Below are positions 34,777 to 43,914 of a DNA stretch of 64,000 nucleotides, one piece after another. The translations under genes were made by a program, and so were the position numbers. A model generated the notes under the pieces. The model was given only the letters and a program-made list of their open reading frames with translations, was not told the origin of the DNA and made no database searches. Within the stretch, counting starts at the first letter, position 1. Each line of letters starts with the position of its first letter. This DNA is from an uncultured Campylobacter sp. (GTDB lineage Bacteria > Campylobacterota > Campylobacteria > Campylobacterales > Campylobacteraceae). The stretch lies in NCBI GenBank assembly GCA_937990735.1, contig CALKQT010000034.1, positions 16,842 through 80,841 on the forward strand, given 5' to 3'.

Positions 34777-35793
34777 ATGGGACTGTTTGGCATTTTTAAA
34801 AAGGATCAATTTGACGTCGATGTGCGCCAGGACGGCATTTTCATAGGCGGCGTAAACTGCGAGTTTGATCTAGCTAAGCTTAACGAAGCCTTGGGACAGC
34901 CGCGCGTGATCAATGACGGAGAGGGCAAAAGCCGCTATTTTTGGGATGAGGCGGGGATTTTCGCCTTCGTGCGCACAGGCGAGCCCGCAGAACCGAAGCT
35001 TACCGAGATAATTTTGATGCTTGAGGTCGCAAAGGGCGTGCAGCACGAGGTTCCGCGCAAGCTCTACGGCGGCGCATTCACGCTTGAGGGCAGACCGCCG
35101 CTTGAGGCCGTGCCTGAGCAGGAGCTGCGCGGCGCATATATATTTTTGGGGCTTAGCCTAGGCAAGTTCGAAGTCTCGCTAGCTCTCGCCGATGCCGTGC
35201 AGGAGCGCATAGGCGCGATGGACTTTGCCGAGCGCTTCGCTAAGCGCGACACCGACGAGATTGCAGATATCGTGCGAGCTGCGAAAATGCCGATAGGGCG
35301 CGTCTGCATCAATCAAAAGACAAAAAAGGTAAAGCGCAAGCCGAGCGATAAATTTAAGCTTCCGCGCGCGGCCGGCGAGACGCTAGCGTTTAAAAATTTC
35401 AATTTCAAAATCGCCGTGATGAACGAGCTGATGTATGAAAAATCCCTGCTACAGCCCAAATTTGACGTGTTTGAGTACTGCGAGGAGCGCGGCATCGATC
35501 CGTATGCAGATTTTGGCGCCCTACCGCAAGCCAAAAAGTGGTTTAAGGACTATCCGGTCCCCGCAAATTTGGCGGAGCAGGTGAGCGAGCTCTATCTTGA
35601 CGGCGGAAATGAAATTTATCTGCAAATCGCGCCTGATTGGGACGGCGAGGATGAGCTTTTCGATATCAAAAACATTGACGCCGCCGAGCTTGCGCAATTC
35701 AAAAACCTTAAGAAAATCGAAACGACCGGCATCGACATATCTAAAAAGGCGCGAAAAGCCTGCGCAGATGCGGGGATCACGGTAGTTGATTGA
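34777..35793 (+). CDS. DUF6892-type protein, partner of SUKH-like genes
   Basis: 338 residues; the ATG at 34777 has AGGAG six bases upstream and overrides the longer frame from 34720. The N-terminal part (about 1-170) has MGLFGIFKKDQFDVDVRQ and LGQPRVINDGEGKSRYFW. The C-terminal part (about 205-320) has FKNFNFKIAVMNELMYEKSL, LYLDGGNEIYLQIAPDWDGE and FKNLKKIE, matching my memory of the DUF6892 domain found with SMI1/KNR4 proteins. Soluble, no signal peptide. It follows the broken SUKH-like gene by 33 bases and is followed by a terminator hairpin. Confidence 0.7.
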   Translation: MGLFGIFKKDQFDVDVRQDGIFIGGVNCEFDLAKLNEALGQPRVINDGEGKSRYFWDEAGIFAFVRTGEPAEPKLTEIILMLEVAKGVQHEVPRKLYGGAFTLEGRPPLEAVPEQELRGAYIFLGLSLGKFEVSLALADAVQERIGAMDFAERFAKRDTDEIADIVRAAKMPIGRVCINQKTKKVKRKPSDKFKLPRAAGETLAFKNFNFKIAVMNELMYEKSLLQPKFDVFEYCEERGIDPYADFGALPQAKKWFKDYPVPANLAEQVSELYLDGGNEIYLQIAPDWDGEDELFDIKNIDAAELAQFKNLKKIETTGIDISKKARKACADAGITVVD

Positions 35794-35834
35794 GCGCGGA
35801 AGTGGACTTTGAGCCATACAGCGCGCGGTTTTAA

Positions 35835-35854
35835 AAAAGCCGAAATAGGCTTTT
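35835..35854 (+). terminator. Terminator hairpin after the DUF6892 gene
   Basis: AAAAGCC (35835-35841) pairs with GGCTTTT (35848-35854) across a six-base loop, 40 bases after the stop; the stem's 3' arm supplies the T run. A weaker copy (AAAAGC/GCTTTT at 35902-35907 and 35916-35921) follows 67 bases later. Confidence 0.6.
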
Positions 35855-36421
35855 AAACGCTTTATAAATGCGCATTCCAGCGGGCATTCGGATGCGTTTT
35901 AAAAAGCTGAAGTAGGCTTTTAAACTGCGGTCGCGCTCTTAAAAGGTCATAATTGTTACCGTGCCGCGCAAAATCCGCGTAAAATTCTACTTATATCGAG
36001 CGCTATAAATGAGCTTTTAAAGGTGGTCGGCAAGGCTTTGGCGCTTAATTTGGCGCGTGTTAAAAGCTTAGGGGCTCGTTTGCAGCATAAGAGCTGCGTC
36101 GCTGAATGCGCGAGATGAGTGCGTCGCGCGAGTAAATAATTTTCTTTTCGGCTTTTATGGAAAATTCACTGCGCAGCAAGAGAGCTAAATTTACCGCTTT
36201 TAAATTTTAAAATTTATAAAGAGCGGCGCGCGCGGCTTTTAATGTGCGATTAAATTTAGACTTCATATAGATTAAATTCTAGGCGCGGTTAAATTTGCAT
36301 TTTTAATTCCGTTTGTAGCTGTATCATGTCATAAAATAGGGCAAGAGAACAGAGCACGATCAAGAGCAGATCAAATTAAAATTTCGTCTTTGGAATTTAG
36401 CCTAAATTTATGCTCGCACTT

Positions 36422-36614
36422 AAGAAGTGGTTTTGCGCGCTGATACCGAAAGCCTAGAAGATGTTTTAAATGCTCAAGTCGAGAAAGTATTTTGCAGGCT
36501 GGCTCGCAAGAAAGTGTTTTTTATAAGCTGATTGATGGGCTAGAAAGTGTTTTGAAAGCTAGTACCAGTGGGCTTAGAAAGTATTTTTGAGAGCCCGCAC
36601 CAAAAGGGTATTTT
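36422..36614 (+). repeat. Degenerate tandem array of AGAAAGTRTTTT
   Basis: Good copies at 36456-36467 (AGAAGATGTTTT), 36482-36493, 36509-36520, 36542-36553 and 36576-36587, with weaker ends near 36422 and 36602. Spacing is 26-34 bases; segments between share GCT or GGCT before each copy. Confidence 0.65.
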
Positions 36615-36671
36615 AAAGCAGCAAGGCGTGGGCTCCTTCACAATTTTACCATGCCGCTTCGAGGCTAAATT

Positions 36672-37358
36672 TCATAGCCGCATAAAGCTGTCGTCGTAGC
36701 CGCCTTCTAGCTTGCGGCGCATATCCTCGCGCCATTTTGGCGTAAGCGTCGTAAGCCGGTTAAATTTTGCTAACAGCCCTTCATTGATACGCTCGCCGTA
36801 AAATAGACGGTTGAGCTCCATCACGCTCATCATAGCGGGGTCGCGCTCTACGACGTAGATCTCGTCGCCCGCGCGGCACGAGCCCGCCTCTAGCACGCGG
36901 TAGTACCAGCCGGTAAGTCCGCTGCGCGCGATCTCCGCCGTCATCTCCGCGTTGCCCCAGCGCATCGAGAGCTTGTAGCAGGGCTTGCGCGGCTGGCTTA
37001 CTTGCAGTACCAGCGAGCCTATGCGGTGCACATCGCCGATGCATACGTTTTGCTCGTGTAGTCCGCTGATCGTGAGGTTTTCGCCCATTGCGCCGTAGGC
37101 TAGATTTTTAAGCCCCAAAAACCTCTCCCACGCGGCGTAATTTTGCAGCGAGTTGGCAAAAATTGCCTTTTCCTCTCCGCCGTGATGCAGCGTGTCGGCT
37201 ACCGCGTCGCCCTCGAATCCAAGCTCATTTGCGTGCACTTCGCCCGCTCTGGCTTGCTTGAATATCGCCGTCTCCCAGCGTTTTTTTAGAGGCTGCGTAG
37301 CGCGCTCGTCGCCGTAAGTGCGCGGTTGCCCGGTCAGTAATGCCTTTAAAACGGGCAT
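36672..37358 (-). CDS. MOSC-domain protein, YiiM type
   Basis: 228 residues. MOSC proteins bind molybdopterin cofactor-related ligands; YiiM reduces N-hydroxylated compounds in E. coli. Seen here: the opening LKALLTGQPRTYG, ELGFEGDAVADTLHHGGEEK, GAMGENLTISGL and the Cys-containing VSQPRKPCYKLSMRWG, then GLTGWYYRVLEAG. The ATG at 37358 has AAGGAG upstream; the frame runs on to 37412 without a site. Confidence 0.88.
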   Translation of the reverse strand: MPVLKALLTGQPRTYGDERATQPLKKRWETAIFKQARAGEVHANELGFEGDAVADTLHHGGEEKAIFANSLQNYAAWERFLGLKNLAYGAMGENLTISGLHEQNVCIGDVHRIGSLVLQVSQPRKPCYKLSMRWGNAEMTAEIARSGLTGWYYRVLEAGSCRAGDEIYVVERDPAMMSVMELNRLFYGERINEGLLAKFNRLTTLTPKWREDMRRKLEGGYDDSFMRL

Positions 37359-37504
37359 TTTTCGCTCCTTAAAATTTGCATCCGTTCTCCTTAGATCATA
37401 AAATTTAGGCAAGAATTTTAGCTCGAAAAGAATTTTAAAATTCTAAATTTTGAGGCGATTTTGCGCTAAATTCCAAGTGTGGGCTTGAAATTTAGCGCAC
37501 GGCG

Positions 37505-38917
37505 TTATTTGTAGTCGTTCGCGTCGTAACTTTTGCCGTCGTTAAAGTCGCTCAAAAGCCGCACGACGACGGGGCTAAGTAGGATGATTGCGATTAGGTT
37601 TGGGATCACCATCAGTCCGTTAAACATATCGGCTAGCCCCCAGACGAGGTCGATCTTTTGCACGCTTCCGATAAATACGAATGCAACGACTAAAATTTGC
37701 AAGAGCTTGACGAATTTTGCGCCCAGGAGGTATCGCACGTTGATCTCGGCGAAATAATACCAGCCCAAAATCGTAGTAAATGCGAAGAAAAATAGGCAGA
37801 TCGCCACGAAGCCGTAGCCGCCGCTGCGACCCAAAATTTGCGATGCGAAGGCTTCTTGCACCAGCGAGATGCCCGAAAATACCGCCTTGCCGTTTTCGAA
37901 GGTGACTATGTCGGTGCTGAGTACGACGAAAACGGTGATATTAAGCACGATGAAGGTATCGACGAAAACGCCCATTATGCCGAGCACGGCTTGATCTACG
38001 GGGTGTTTGACGTTTGCCGCGGCGTGTGCGTGCGGCGTCGAGCCCATGCCCGCTTCGTTTGAAAAGAGCCCGCGCGCGATGCCGTATCTCATCGCAGTGG
38101 CGATCGTAGCGCCCGTAGCGCCGCCCCAAGCAGCCGATGGATCAAACGCAGCTTTGAATATCAGCGCGATGACGGATGGAATTTTATCGAAATTTGAGCC
38201 GATGATGACGAGACCCACCAGCACGTAGCAGATCGCCATTAGTGGCACGACCTTTTCGGCTACGCGTGCGATCGCTTTGACGCCGCCGAAAAAGATGACG
38301 CAGCAGATAAGTGCTAAGGCTGCGCCGCTTGCCCACTTCGGGATTCCAAATGCACTGCTAAAGCCGTCTGAAATGGAGTTTGCCTGCACCATATTGCCCA
38401 TGAAGCCCAAAGCAAAGATGATAGCTAGCGCAAAAAACGCCGCTAAAGGCTTAGCAAGGGGGCTTTTGAGTCCGCGACTGATGTAAAACGCGGGACCTCC
38501 GATCATATGTCCGCTGTCGTCCTTAGTGCGGTAAATTTGAGCCAGGCAGATCTCTGCAAAGTTCGTCGCCATGCCTAAAAACGCCGCGCACCACATCCAA
38601 AATATCGCGCCCGGTCCGCCCATAATTAACGCGGTGCTGGCGCCTACCAGGTTGCCCGTACCGACCTGTGCCGCGATTGCTGTGGCGACGGCTTGGAACG
38701 AGCTCATGCCGCTTTTGCCCGCAGCCGCGCCGTGCAGAGAGAAGTTGCCGAAAAGCTTGCGCGCGCCCATTTTAAATTTAAAAATCTGCACCAGGTGCAA
38801 GCGCGCCGTAAAATACGCGCCGGTGCCGCAAAGTAGGGCGATTAGAAAGTACGGACCCCACAAAAAGGAGTTGATCGCGTCAATTGTGGCGGTGAGTTTG
38901 TCGAGAAAATTTTGCAT
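37505..38917 (-). CDS. Sodium:alanine/glycine symporter (AGCS family)
   Basis: 470 residues with about eleven membrane helices. Typical AGCS features are FLWGPYFLIALLCGTGAYFT at the start, AAQVGTGNLVGASTALIMGG, MATNFAEICLAQIYR and ARGLFSNEAGMGSTPHAHAA. Imports alanine, glycine or serine with sodium; oral campylobacters feed on amino acids. The frame is complete and uninterrupted. A single gene with the MOSC gene downstream on the same strand. Confidence 0.93.
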   Translation of the reverse strand: MQNFLDKLTATIDAINSFLWGPYFLIALLCGTGAYFTARLHLVQIFKFKMGARKLFGNFSLHGAAAGKSGMSSFQAVATAIAAQVGTGNLVGASTALIMGGPGAIFWMWCAAFLGMATNFAEICLAQIYRTKDDSGHMIGGPAFYISRGLKSPLAKPLAAFFALAIIFALGFMGNMVQANSISDGFSSAFGIPKWASGAALALICCVIFFGGVKAIARVAEKVVPLMAICYVLVGLVIIGSNFDKIPSVIALIFKAAFDPSAAWGGATGATIATAMRYGIARGLFSNEAGMGSTPHAHAAANVKHPVDQAVLGIMGVFVDTFIVLNITVFVVLSTDIVTFENGKAVFSGISLVQEAFASQILGRSGGYGFVAICLFFFAFTTILGWYYFAEINVRYLLGAKFVKLLQILVVAFVFIGSVQKIDLVWGLADMFNGLMVIPNLIAIILLSPVVVRLLSDFNDGKSYDANDYK

Positions 38918-39147
38918 GTTCTTTTCCGTGAATTTAAGATGCGAAAATATATTTTAAAAACTCTTAAATTCCTATAAATCGAGGGAAATTTAAGCGAAAT
39001 TTTAAAGCGTTTTTATAATTTTACTCAGCATTGAGCAAAGCGGTATGTGCCGTTTGCTCTGCATGCCAGCTTGCCAGATAAGCAGCTTAGAATTCGCGCC
39101 TTAGCTGTCGAAATTTGCAAAGCAATCAACTGAAATTTTAAGCCTTA

Positions 39148-39978
39148 TTATTCATCACCGCCGATTTTGAAGATAAACATCTTGCAAGCGTTACAAAAGG
39201 CAGGGATCAGGCTAAAGAGGCGCCCTTTGAGGCTCCAGTGCTCGCGGTACATTTTCATCATCGCGGCCTCCCTGACGAAGCGGATACGCGCAGGCTCCCA
39301 GCTCTGCACCTCCGCGCCGCCATTGATACCCATTTTAAAGGGCGCGTTTTGCATGTATCGCATCGCGTCGTGGCGTTTAGAGTCGAATTTTCTTACCGAA
39401 AACTCGCTCATGAAGTCGCTCAGCACGTAGCCGCTAAATTTTTGCGAAAGCGCGATAAAAAATTTTTTAAATTCCTCCTTTTCAAAATACATACTCACCC
39501 CCTCCAAGATGAAGATGTAGCTCGCGCTGCCGTGCTTTGCGACCAGCTCATCCATCCACGAGGGATCTAGCATCGAGTAGGGCAGACTGAAGTTATTCTT
39601 TGCTTTGGGCAGTAGTGCGTCGCGTGCGGCGATGACATCGTGTAGGTCGAGGTCGTAAAATAGGGTGCTCGGTAGGTCTTTTTGCAATCTAAGCGGGCGA
39701 GTGTCGAGCCCCGCGCCAAGTTGCACGATGATAGGGCGGTCGAACTCCGCCGCGAGCCGCAGCGTCTCGTCGTCGAAAAATTTCGCACGTATCACGGTGC
39801 CCGTCTTGCTAAGGCGCGCATCGTTAAATTTTGCAAAATCATAATCGATCTGTTCGACCACGGCGCTTGAAAAGGGATCATTTAGGATTGGATCCGCGTC
39901 TTTGAAATCCAAGTGGCGCATATAGACATTGATTAGCAGCGTCTCGGAGACGTTATTTTTAAAATTTAACTTTTGCAT
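39148..39978 (-). CDS. SAM methyltransferase of the leucine carboxyl methyltransferase (PPM1/TcmP) family
   Basis: 276 residues. Features are RAKFFDDETLRLAA, IIVQLGAGLDTRPLRL (SAM loop), YDLDLHDVIAARD and ILEGVSMYFEKEEF, the hallmarks of the PPM1/tetracenomycin O-methyltransferase family. Substrate unknown; bacterial members modify small acids or polyketides. The ATG at 39978 was chosen because AGAAAGG lies upstream; the frame to 40149 covers AT-rich spacer. Confidence 0.82.
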   Translation of the reverse strand: MQKLNFKNNVSETLLINVYMRHLDFKDADPILNDPFSSAVVEQIDYDFAKFNDARLSKTGTVIRAKFFDDETLRLAAEFDRPIIVQLGAGLDTRPLRLQKDLPSTLFYDLDLHDVIAARDALLPKAKNNFSLPYSMLDPSWMDELVAKHGSASYIFILEGVSMYFEKEEFKKFFIALSQKFSGYVLSDFMSEFSVRKFDSKRHDAMRYMQNAPFKMGINGGAEVQSWEPARIRFVREAAMMKMYREHWSLKGRLFSLIPAFCNACKMFIFKIGGDE

Positions 39979-40330
39979 GAAGTGCCTTTCTTGCGGTATT
40001 ATTGCGAGCAAATACCGCTTATTTTTAATATGCATTATTATATCCTTGCTAAATAAAATTTCAATAAAATGATATGAAATTTTATTTAGAGGTAGAATTT
40101 TAAATTCGCGCCGCGGGTTTTGGCTATAATATTGCCGCGTAAAGCTCAATAAATTTTTGAAATTTTACGCGATGCAAAGCGCGGGTAAAATTTAGAATTT
40201 TAAAAGCTATAAAATTTATTAGCTCCGGCGACCCAGATGCGCAGCTATAGTGCGGATAGTAAATTTAGTCCGCACAGCTTTATTTTTGTCTAAATATTTC
40301 ATTGTATAATTCTTAGCTTTTGGAGGTTAT
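39979..40330. promoter_or_regulatory. Divergent promoter region with three inverted repeats
   Basis: A perfect 15-base inverted repeat (CTAAATAAAATTTCA at 40049-40063 and its complement 40075-40089), a pair CGCGTAAA/TTTACGCG (40136-40143, 40164-40171) and GTGCGGA/TCCGCAC (40250-40256, 40269-40275) lie between divergent genes. TATAAT occurs at 40125-40130 and 40305-40310. The second fits the Crp/Fnr gene; the first could drive a short RNA. Confidence 0.5.
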
Positions 40331-40969
40331 ATGGAAAAATCGCGGCTGGGACTACTGCAAACCGAGGCTATCGCCACGCTTAGCGACGAGGAGCTTGCAA
40401 TGTTCGAGCACCAAGTCATTAAAAAAGGCTATGTTTTTTATAGCGAGGCGCCTAAAGTTTTTATTTTTAAAAGCGGGCAGGCGAAGCTTTCGTTTTTTGA
40501 AGACGGCGAAGAATTCATCATCAACTACCTAAATAAGGACAATATTACCATTCTTAATGAAATTTGCGCGCTTGAGTTTTTAGAGGACAGCGAAATTTAT
40601 ACGATCGATGCGAGCGGACTAGGGGATATCTTGGCAAATCGCAGTTTTTGCGAGGCGTATATAAAAATTTTAACAGAGATAATTCTGCTGCAGCGCAAAA
40701 TCACACGCTCTATACTTTTTGAAAATGCAAAAGGGCGCATCGCGAGCTTTTTGATCGAGCTTGCAAACGAGCAGAATTTTCATCAAAATGGCTACAAATA
40801 CGTCTTTTTGCCCTTTTCGCTAAAGGTGCTTTCATCCTTCGTGGGGCTCAAGCGCCAAAGCGCGAGTACCGCGTTTAATGAGCTTGTAAAAGATAACGTA
40901 ATTCAAAAAATCAGTCAGCACGAGTTTTTGATCCTGGACTACGACAGATTGCTTAGCTACTGTGTTTAG
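40331..40969 (+). CDS. Crp/Fnr family transcriptional regulator
   Basis: 212 residues: an N-terminal cyclic-nucleotide-like beta-barrel (about 25-110), a dimer helix (EIILLQRKITRSILFENAKG) and a C-terminal winged helix with the recognition helix in SSFVGLKRQSASTAFNEL. The only N-terminal Cys pair is not in an Fnr-type iron-sulfur arrangement, so the signal is unclear. TATAAT at 40305-40310 and GGAGG at 40322-40326 fit this start. It converges on the hydrogenase operon, so it may be that operon's regulator; this is inference. Confidence 0.85.
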   Translation: MEKSRLGLLQTEAIATLSDEELAMFEHQVIKKGYVFYSEAPKVFIFKSGQAKLSFFEDGEEFIINYLNKDNITILNEICALEFLEDSEIYTIDASGLGDILANRSFCEAYIKILTEIILLQRKITRSILFENAKGRIASFLIELANEQNFHQNGYKYVFLPFSLKVLSSFVGLKRQSASTAFNELVKDNVIQKISQHEFLILDYDRLLSYCV

Positions 40970-41432
40970 GCTCGGGCTAGAGTTTTTAAAGCATTTATGC
41001 GGCTTACGTTACGGCTTAAGCGCGAAATTTTGTCTAAAGTTACGGCGCAAAATTTTGCCTAGATTTACAGCATAAAATTTTTATCAAGAGCTTGGTTTTA
41101 GAATTCCATCCCGAATTTCGTTTAGGATTTCGTCTAAAATTTTAACTTATATAAAATTTGGGTTTGTGATCTCGTTTAAAATTTTAACGCGTAATTCGCT
41201 TTTGGATTTTATCCGCTATCCTAAAACGCAAAGCTTTGGAATTTTAAATTTAGCGGCAGGCTATGGAATTTAAAATTTTAAATCAAGCTGGAATTTTATG
41301 GGTTGCAATGGAATTTAAAATTTTGGATCGAACGAAATTTTACGTATCGGAATTTTTAAAATTTAAGAAATTAAAAATGCGCGGCAAAGTGCCGCGCCGT
41401 ATTTTGTTTATATCGTGCTGAAGCGCGATAGA
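40970..41432. other. RAATTY-saturated spacer ending in the focA terminator
   Basis: AAATTT or GAATTT or AAATTC occurs every 15-30 bases. No gene is seen. The focA operon terminator is at 41371-41397. Confidence 0.5.
41371..41397 (-). terminator. Terminator of the hyf-hycH-hycI-focA operon
   Basis: GCGCGGCA (41379-41386) pairs perfectly with TGCCGCGC (41390-41397) over a three-base loop. On the minus strand it is followed by ATTTTTAA, a U-rich tail, shortly after the focA stop. Confidence 0.8.
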
Positions 41433-42296
41433 TTAGTCTTTCTTTTTCATATCGTATTTATTGACCATAAATCCGACCAAGCCTACGAAAAATAGACCGC
41501 CGCAGATGTTGCCTAGCGTAACCGGGATCATATTTTTAACGATGAAATTTCCCCAGTTTATTGAATCTATTTGAGCCGCTGTTACGCCGTGAAGCGAGCT
41601 TGCAAGAGCATTTACATCGCCACCCGCAGCCGCAAGGTAGTGGCCTTTAGCGATGATGCCTTCAGTTAGGATAAACATATTTGCCACGCAGTGTTCCATC
41701 GAGCAAGCTACGAATGCGCCGATCATCCACATAATTGCAAAGAATTTACCCGATAGATTGCTCTCGCTGGTCGCAGTCCAGATAGACATACATACAAACA
41801 CGTTACAAAAAATTCCGCGAATGAATAGCTCATGAAAAGGTGCGTTTATTTTGCCGGCTGCCGCAGGAATGAAGTGTTGCAAGATGTAGCCGTCATATTT
41901 AAGCGGAAGTCCTGAGTAATAATACATATACGCGATTAACGCGCCGCCTACGAAGTTAAAGCACCAAACGATAGCCCAATAGCCGATAGTTTTACCTAGC
42001 GGTAATTTGCCGTCGGCAGCAGGTACGCCCGTTAAAACCGAGCTAGTAAATAGATGCCCACCGTAAAAAACCACCATCATCAGACCGCAGCTAAAGGTAA
42101 TACCGCCGATGAAATTCGATAAGCCAATAGATTGCTTTTCAGCCATTCCGACGGTCGAGTGAGCCCAGAAAATATCGCCCATAGCGATTGCAGCGCCCGC
42201 CATTATAGCTAGAAAAATTATGCTAATTAGCGGGGTATGCGCCTTGTGTTGCATCGAACTAGACACCGCTTGCGCGGTTTCTGCAGGATTTAACAT
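41433..42296 (-). CDS. focA: Formate/nitrite transporter family, formate channel FocA
   Basis: 287 residues with six membrane helices, a pentameric formate channel. Opens MLNPAETAQAVSSSMQ, with GMAEKQSIGLSNFIGGITFS and FVCMSIWTATSESNLSGKFF, whose length and pattern are typical. It starts directly after the hycI stop (one base apart), and ends the hydrogenase operon, so it supplies formate to or exports it from the formate dehydrogenase/hydrogenase pair. Confidence 0.9.
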   Translation of the reverse strand: MLNPAETAQAVSSSMQHKAHTPLISIIFLAIMAGAAIAMGDIFWAHSTVGMAEKQSIGLSNFIGGITFSCGLMMVVFYGGHLFTSSVLTGVPAADGKLPLGKTIGYWAIVWCFNFVGGALIAYMYYYSGLPLKYDGYILQHFIPAAAGKINAPFHELFIRGIFCNVFVCMSIWTATSESNLSGKFFAIMWMIGAFVACSMEHCVANMFILTEGIIAKGHYLAAAGGDVNALASSLHGVTAAQIDSINWGNFIVKNMIPVTLGNICGGLFFVGLVGFMVNKYDMKKKD

Positions 42297-42749
42297 TTAC
42301 TCCTCCTCATTTAAATTTGAATCAATTTCTAAGATACGCTCATAAGCTTTTTGCGCACTTTTTTTTGCGCTCTCGCTTAGTCCTTCTTTAAAATCAAGGA
42401 CATTATCGAGCAGGACGCTTATGCCCAAAAACAATGTCTTTGGGCAAATTTTGCGCAAATAGCTTAGAAGCACCGGCGTAGGTAGGTTATGCGTCGAGTA
42501 TATGTAGTCGCGATCGTTGCTGAGGTCGAAAAATTCTATCTTATCCTCATCAAAGCCGCTCATTGCATCTACTACGATCAGAATTTCAGGGGCGAATTCC
42601 CTAAGGGCAGCAAATTCGTTTTCGGGCACATCCTGCCCATAAAAAACGCGCCAGTCTTTTAGATTCGCCTCGACTATTCGCCCCGTTTCATTGCCCACGT
42701 CATCGTCGCCACGAAGGGGATTGCCGATACAAAGCAACGCCTTTCGCAT
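42297..42749 (-). CDS. hycI: Hydrogenase maturation endopeptidase (HycI type)
   Basis: Cuts the C-terminal tail of the large subunit once nickel is inserted. 150 residues: LLCIGNPLRGDDDVGNETG at the start with the conserved Asp, DAMSGFDEDKIEFFD, and the His of THNLPTPVLLSYL. The ATG at 42749 shares bases with the hycH stop. It lies in the operon with its likely target HyfG, which still carries a C-terminal extension. Confidence 0.88.
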   Translation of the reverse strand: MRKALLCIGNPLRGDDDVGNETGRIVEANLKDWRVFYGQDVPENEFAALREFAPEILIVVDAMSGFDEDKIEFFDLSNDRDYIYSTHNLPTPVLLSYLRKICPKTLFLGISVLLDNVLDFKEGLSESAKKSAQKAYERILEIDSNLNEEE

Positions 42750-43093
42750 CAAAAATCCTTCCTTAGCACGAAGTATCCTTCGCGCATATTTTTTAGCAGA
42801 TCTTTAAGCTCACATTCGCAAAGCTGAGGGATTAGCTTAGCTGCGTGCTCGGCAAAAATTTCAATCTCGAAATACTTGCTTAGGTTACCGATCTTAAATT
42901 TAACGTAGTCGCCCGAGTTTTCGATGATGCGTTTAAATTCTTCATCGTCTATTTCAAGCACCTTTTCGCTAAAATCTATCGTACCTACGCCGTGACCGAC
43001 GCAGGTGGAAAAAACCTTGATATCCTTTAGCTCTTTAGGTAGATTTTCGTTTTCATCCATATGCCGCTTTGTAAGCTTAAAAACCTCAATCAT
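42749..43093 (-). CDS. hycH: Formate hydrogenlyase maturation protein HycH
   Basis: 114 residues. The segment VFSTCVGHGVGTIDFSEKVL matches the HycH family; E. coli HycH is needed for hydrogenase-3 large-subunit maturation. Shorter than the E. coli protein (about 136). It is overlapped by the hyfI stop and the hycI start, so it is translated in the operon. Confidence 0.8.
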   Translation of the reverse strand: MIEVFKLTKRHMDENENLPKELKDIKVFSTCVGHGVGTIDFSEKVLEIDDEEFKRIIENSGDYVKFKIGNLSKYFEIEIFAEHAAKLIPQLCECELKDLLKNMREGYFVLRKDF

Positions 43094-43914
43094 CGTTTGC
43101 TCCAGACCTCTTTTTGCGGATCGATTTTAAATTCCTCCGTAGCGCGGGCATATTTTAGATACACGTCATTGTGTAATAGCGCCATGCACTCCGCGTATCT
43201 AGGATCCTCTTCGGTATGGATAGCGTTAAGTAGAGCCTCGCGAGAAGCTTTTGGATCGTGAACGTCAGATGAGGTTTTGATCGCATCCATATATTTTGCA
43301 AATAAAACTCTTCCGAAAATATAGCTCATCAGCCTCTTAGCTTCAGCTTGCAGATCGCGCTCGAATAAAATATCGCCGATAACTGAACTCTTAACTGGTG
43401 GCGGAAGAGTACTATCTTGCTCGTAGCTCTTCTTTTGAAGCTTTTGATCAATAATGCCAAGCGCCATGCCAAGACCATAGATGATGCTAGCAGGATGCGG
43501 AGGGCAGCCGGGGATATAAACATCTACCGGTACAATCTTATCGATGCCGCTCCATACGCTATATGCGTCGTGAAAAATTCCGCCAGTACTTCCGCAGGCT
43601 CCCAGAGCCACTACGATCTTTGGATCAGGTGCAGCCTCATAAGCGCGAAGCAGCGGATAATACATCTGGCGAGTAACCGGACCGGTGCAGACTAAGATAT
43701 CTGCGTGGCGAGGGTTGGCTACGAGTTTAAATCCGAAGCGCTCCGGATCCCACATCGGCGTGATAGAAGCAAAAATTTCGATTTCACAGCCGTTGCAACT
43801 TCCGCAGTCGATACGATAAACGCTGAAGCTTCGTTTGATATTTTTCAAAAGCTCCAATTTTGCGGTTAGATCGTTTGCGTTTTTAATATTTTCGGGGACT
43901 TGATACAAACTCAT
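43090..43914 (-). CDS. hyfI: Hydrogenase-4 small subunit HyfI (NuoB-like)
   Basis: Carries the iron-sulfur cluster next to the Ni-Fe site. 274 residues. Cluster cysteines appear in DCGSCNGCEIEI, GACGSTGGIF and IPGCPPHPASI, with TGPVTRQM as the usual NuoB-like loop. Start ATG 43914: it overlaps the hyfH stop (ATGA) and GAGGAGG lies upstream; the frame to 43971 is inside hyfH. Partner of HyfG. Confidence 0.93.
   Translation of the reverse strand: MSLYQVPENIKNANDLTAKLELLKNIKRSFSVYRIDCGSCNGCEIEIFASITPMWDPERFGFKLVANPRHADILVCTGPVTRQMYYPLLRAYEAAPDPKIVVALGACGSTGGIFHDAYSVWSGIDKIVPVDVYIPGCPPHPASIIYGLGMALGIIDQKLQKKSYEQDSTLPPPVKSSVIGDILFERDLQAEAKRLMSYIFGRVLFAKYMDAIKTSSDVHDPKASREALLNAIHTEEDPRYAECMALLHNDVYLKYARATEEFKIDPQKEVWSKR

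Larger units (their letters stand above)
35794..36671. other. Long spacer: two hairpins and an AGAAAGTRTTTT repeat array
   Basis: No gene is supported. It holds the two terminator-like hairpins (35835-35921), AT-rich RAATTY sequence (36140-36420) and a set of AGAAAGTRTTTT repeats (36422-36614). Confidence 0.5.
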
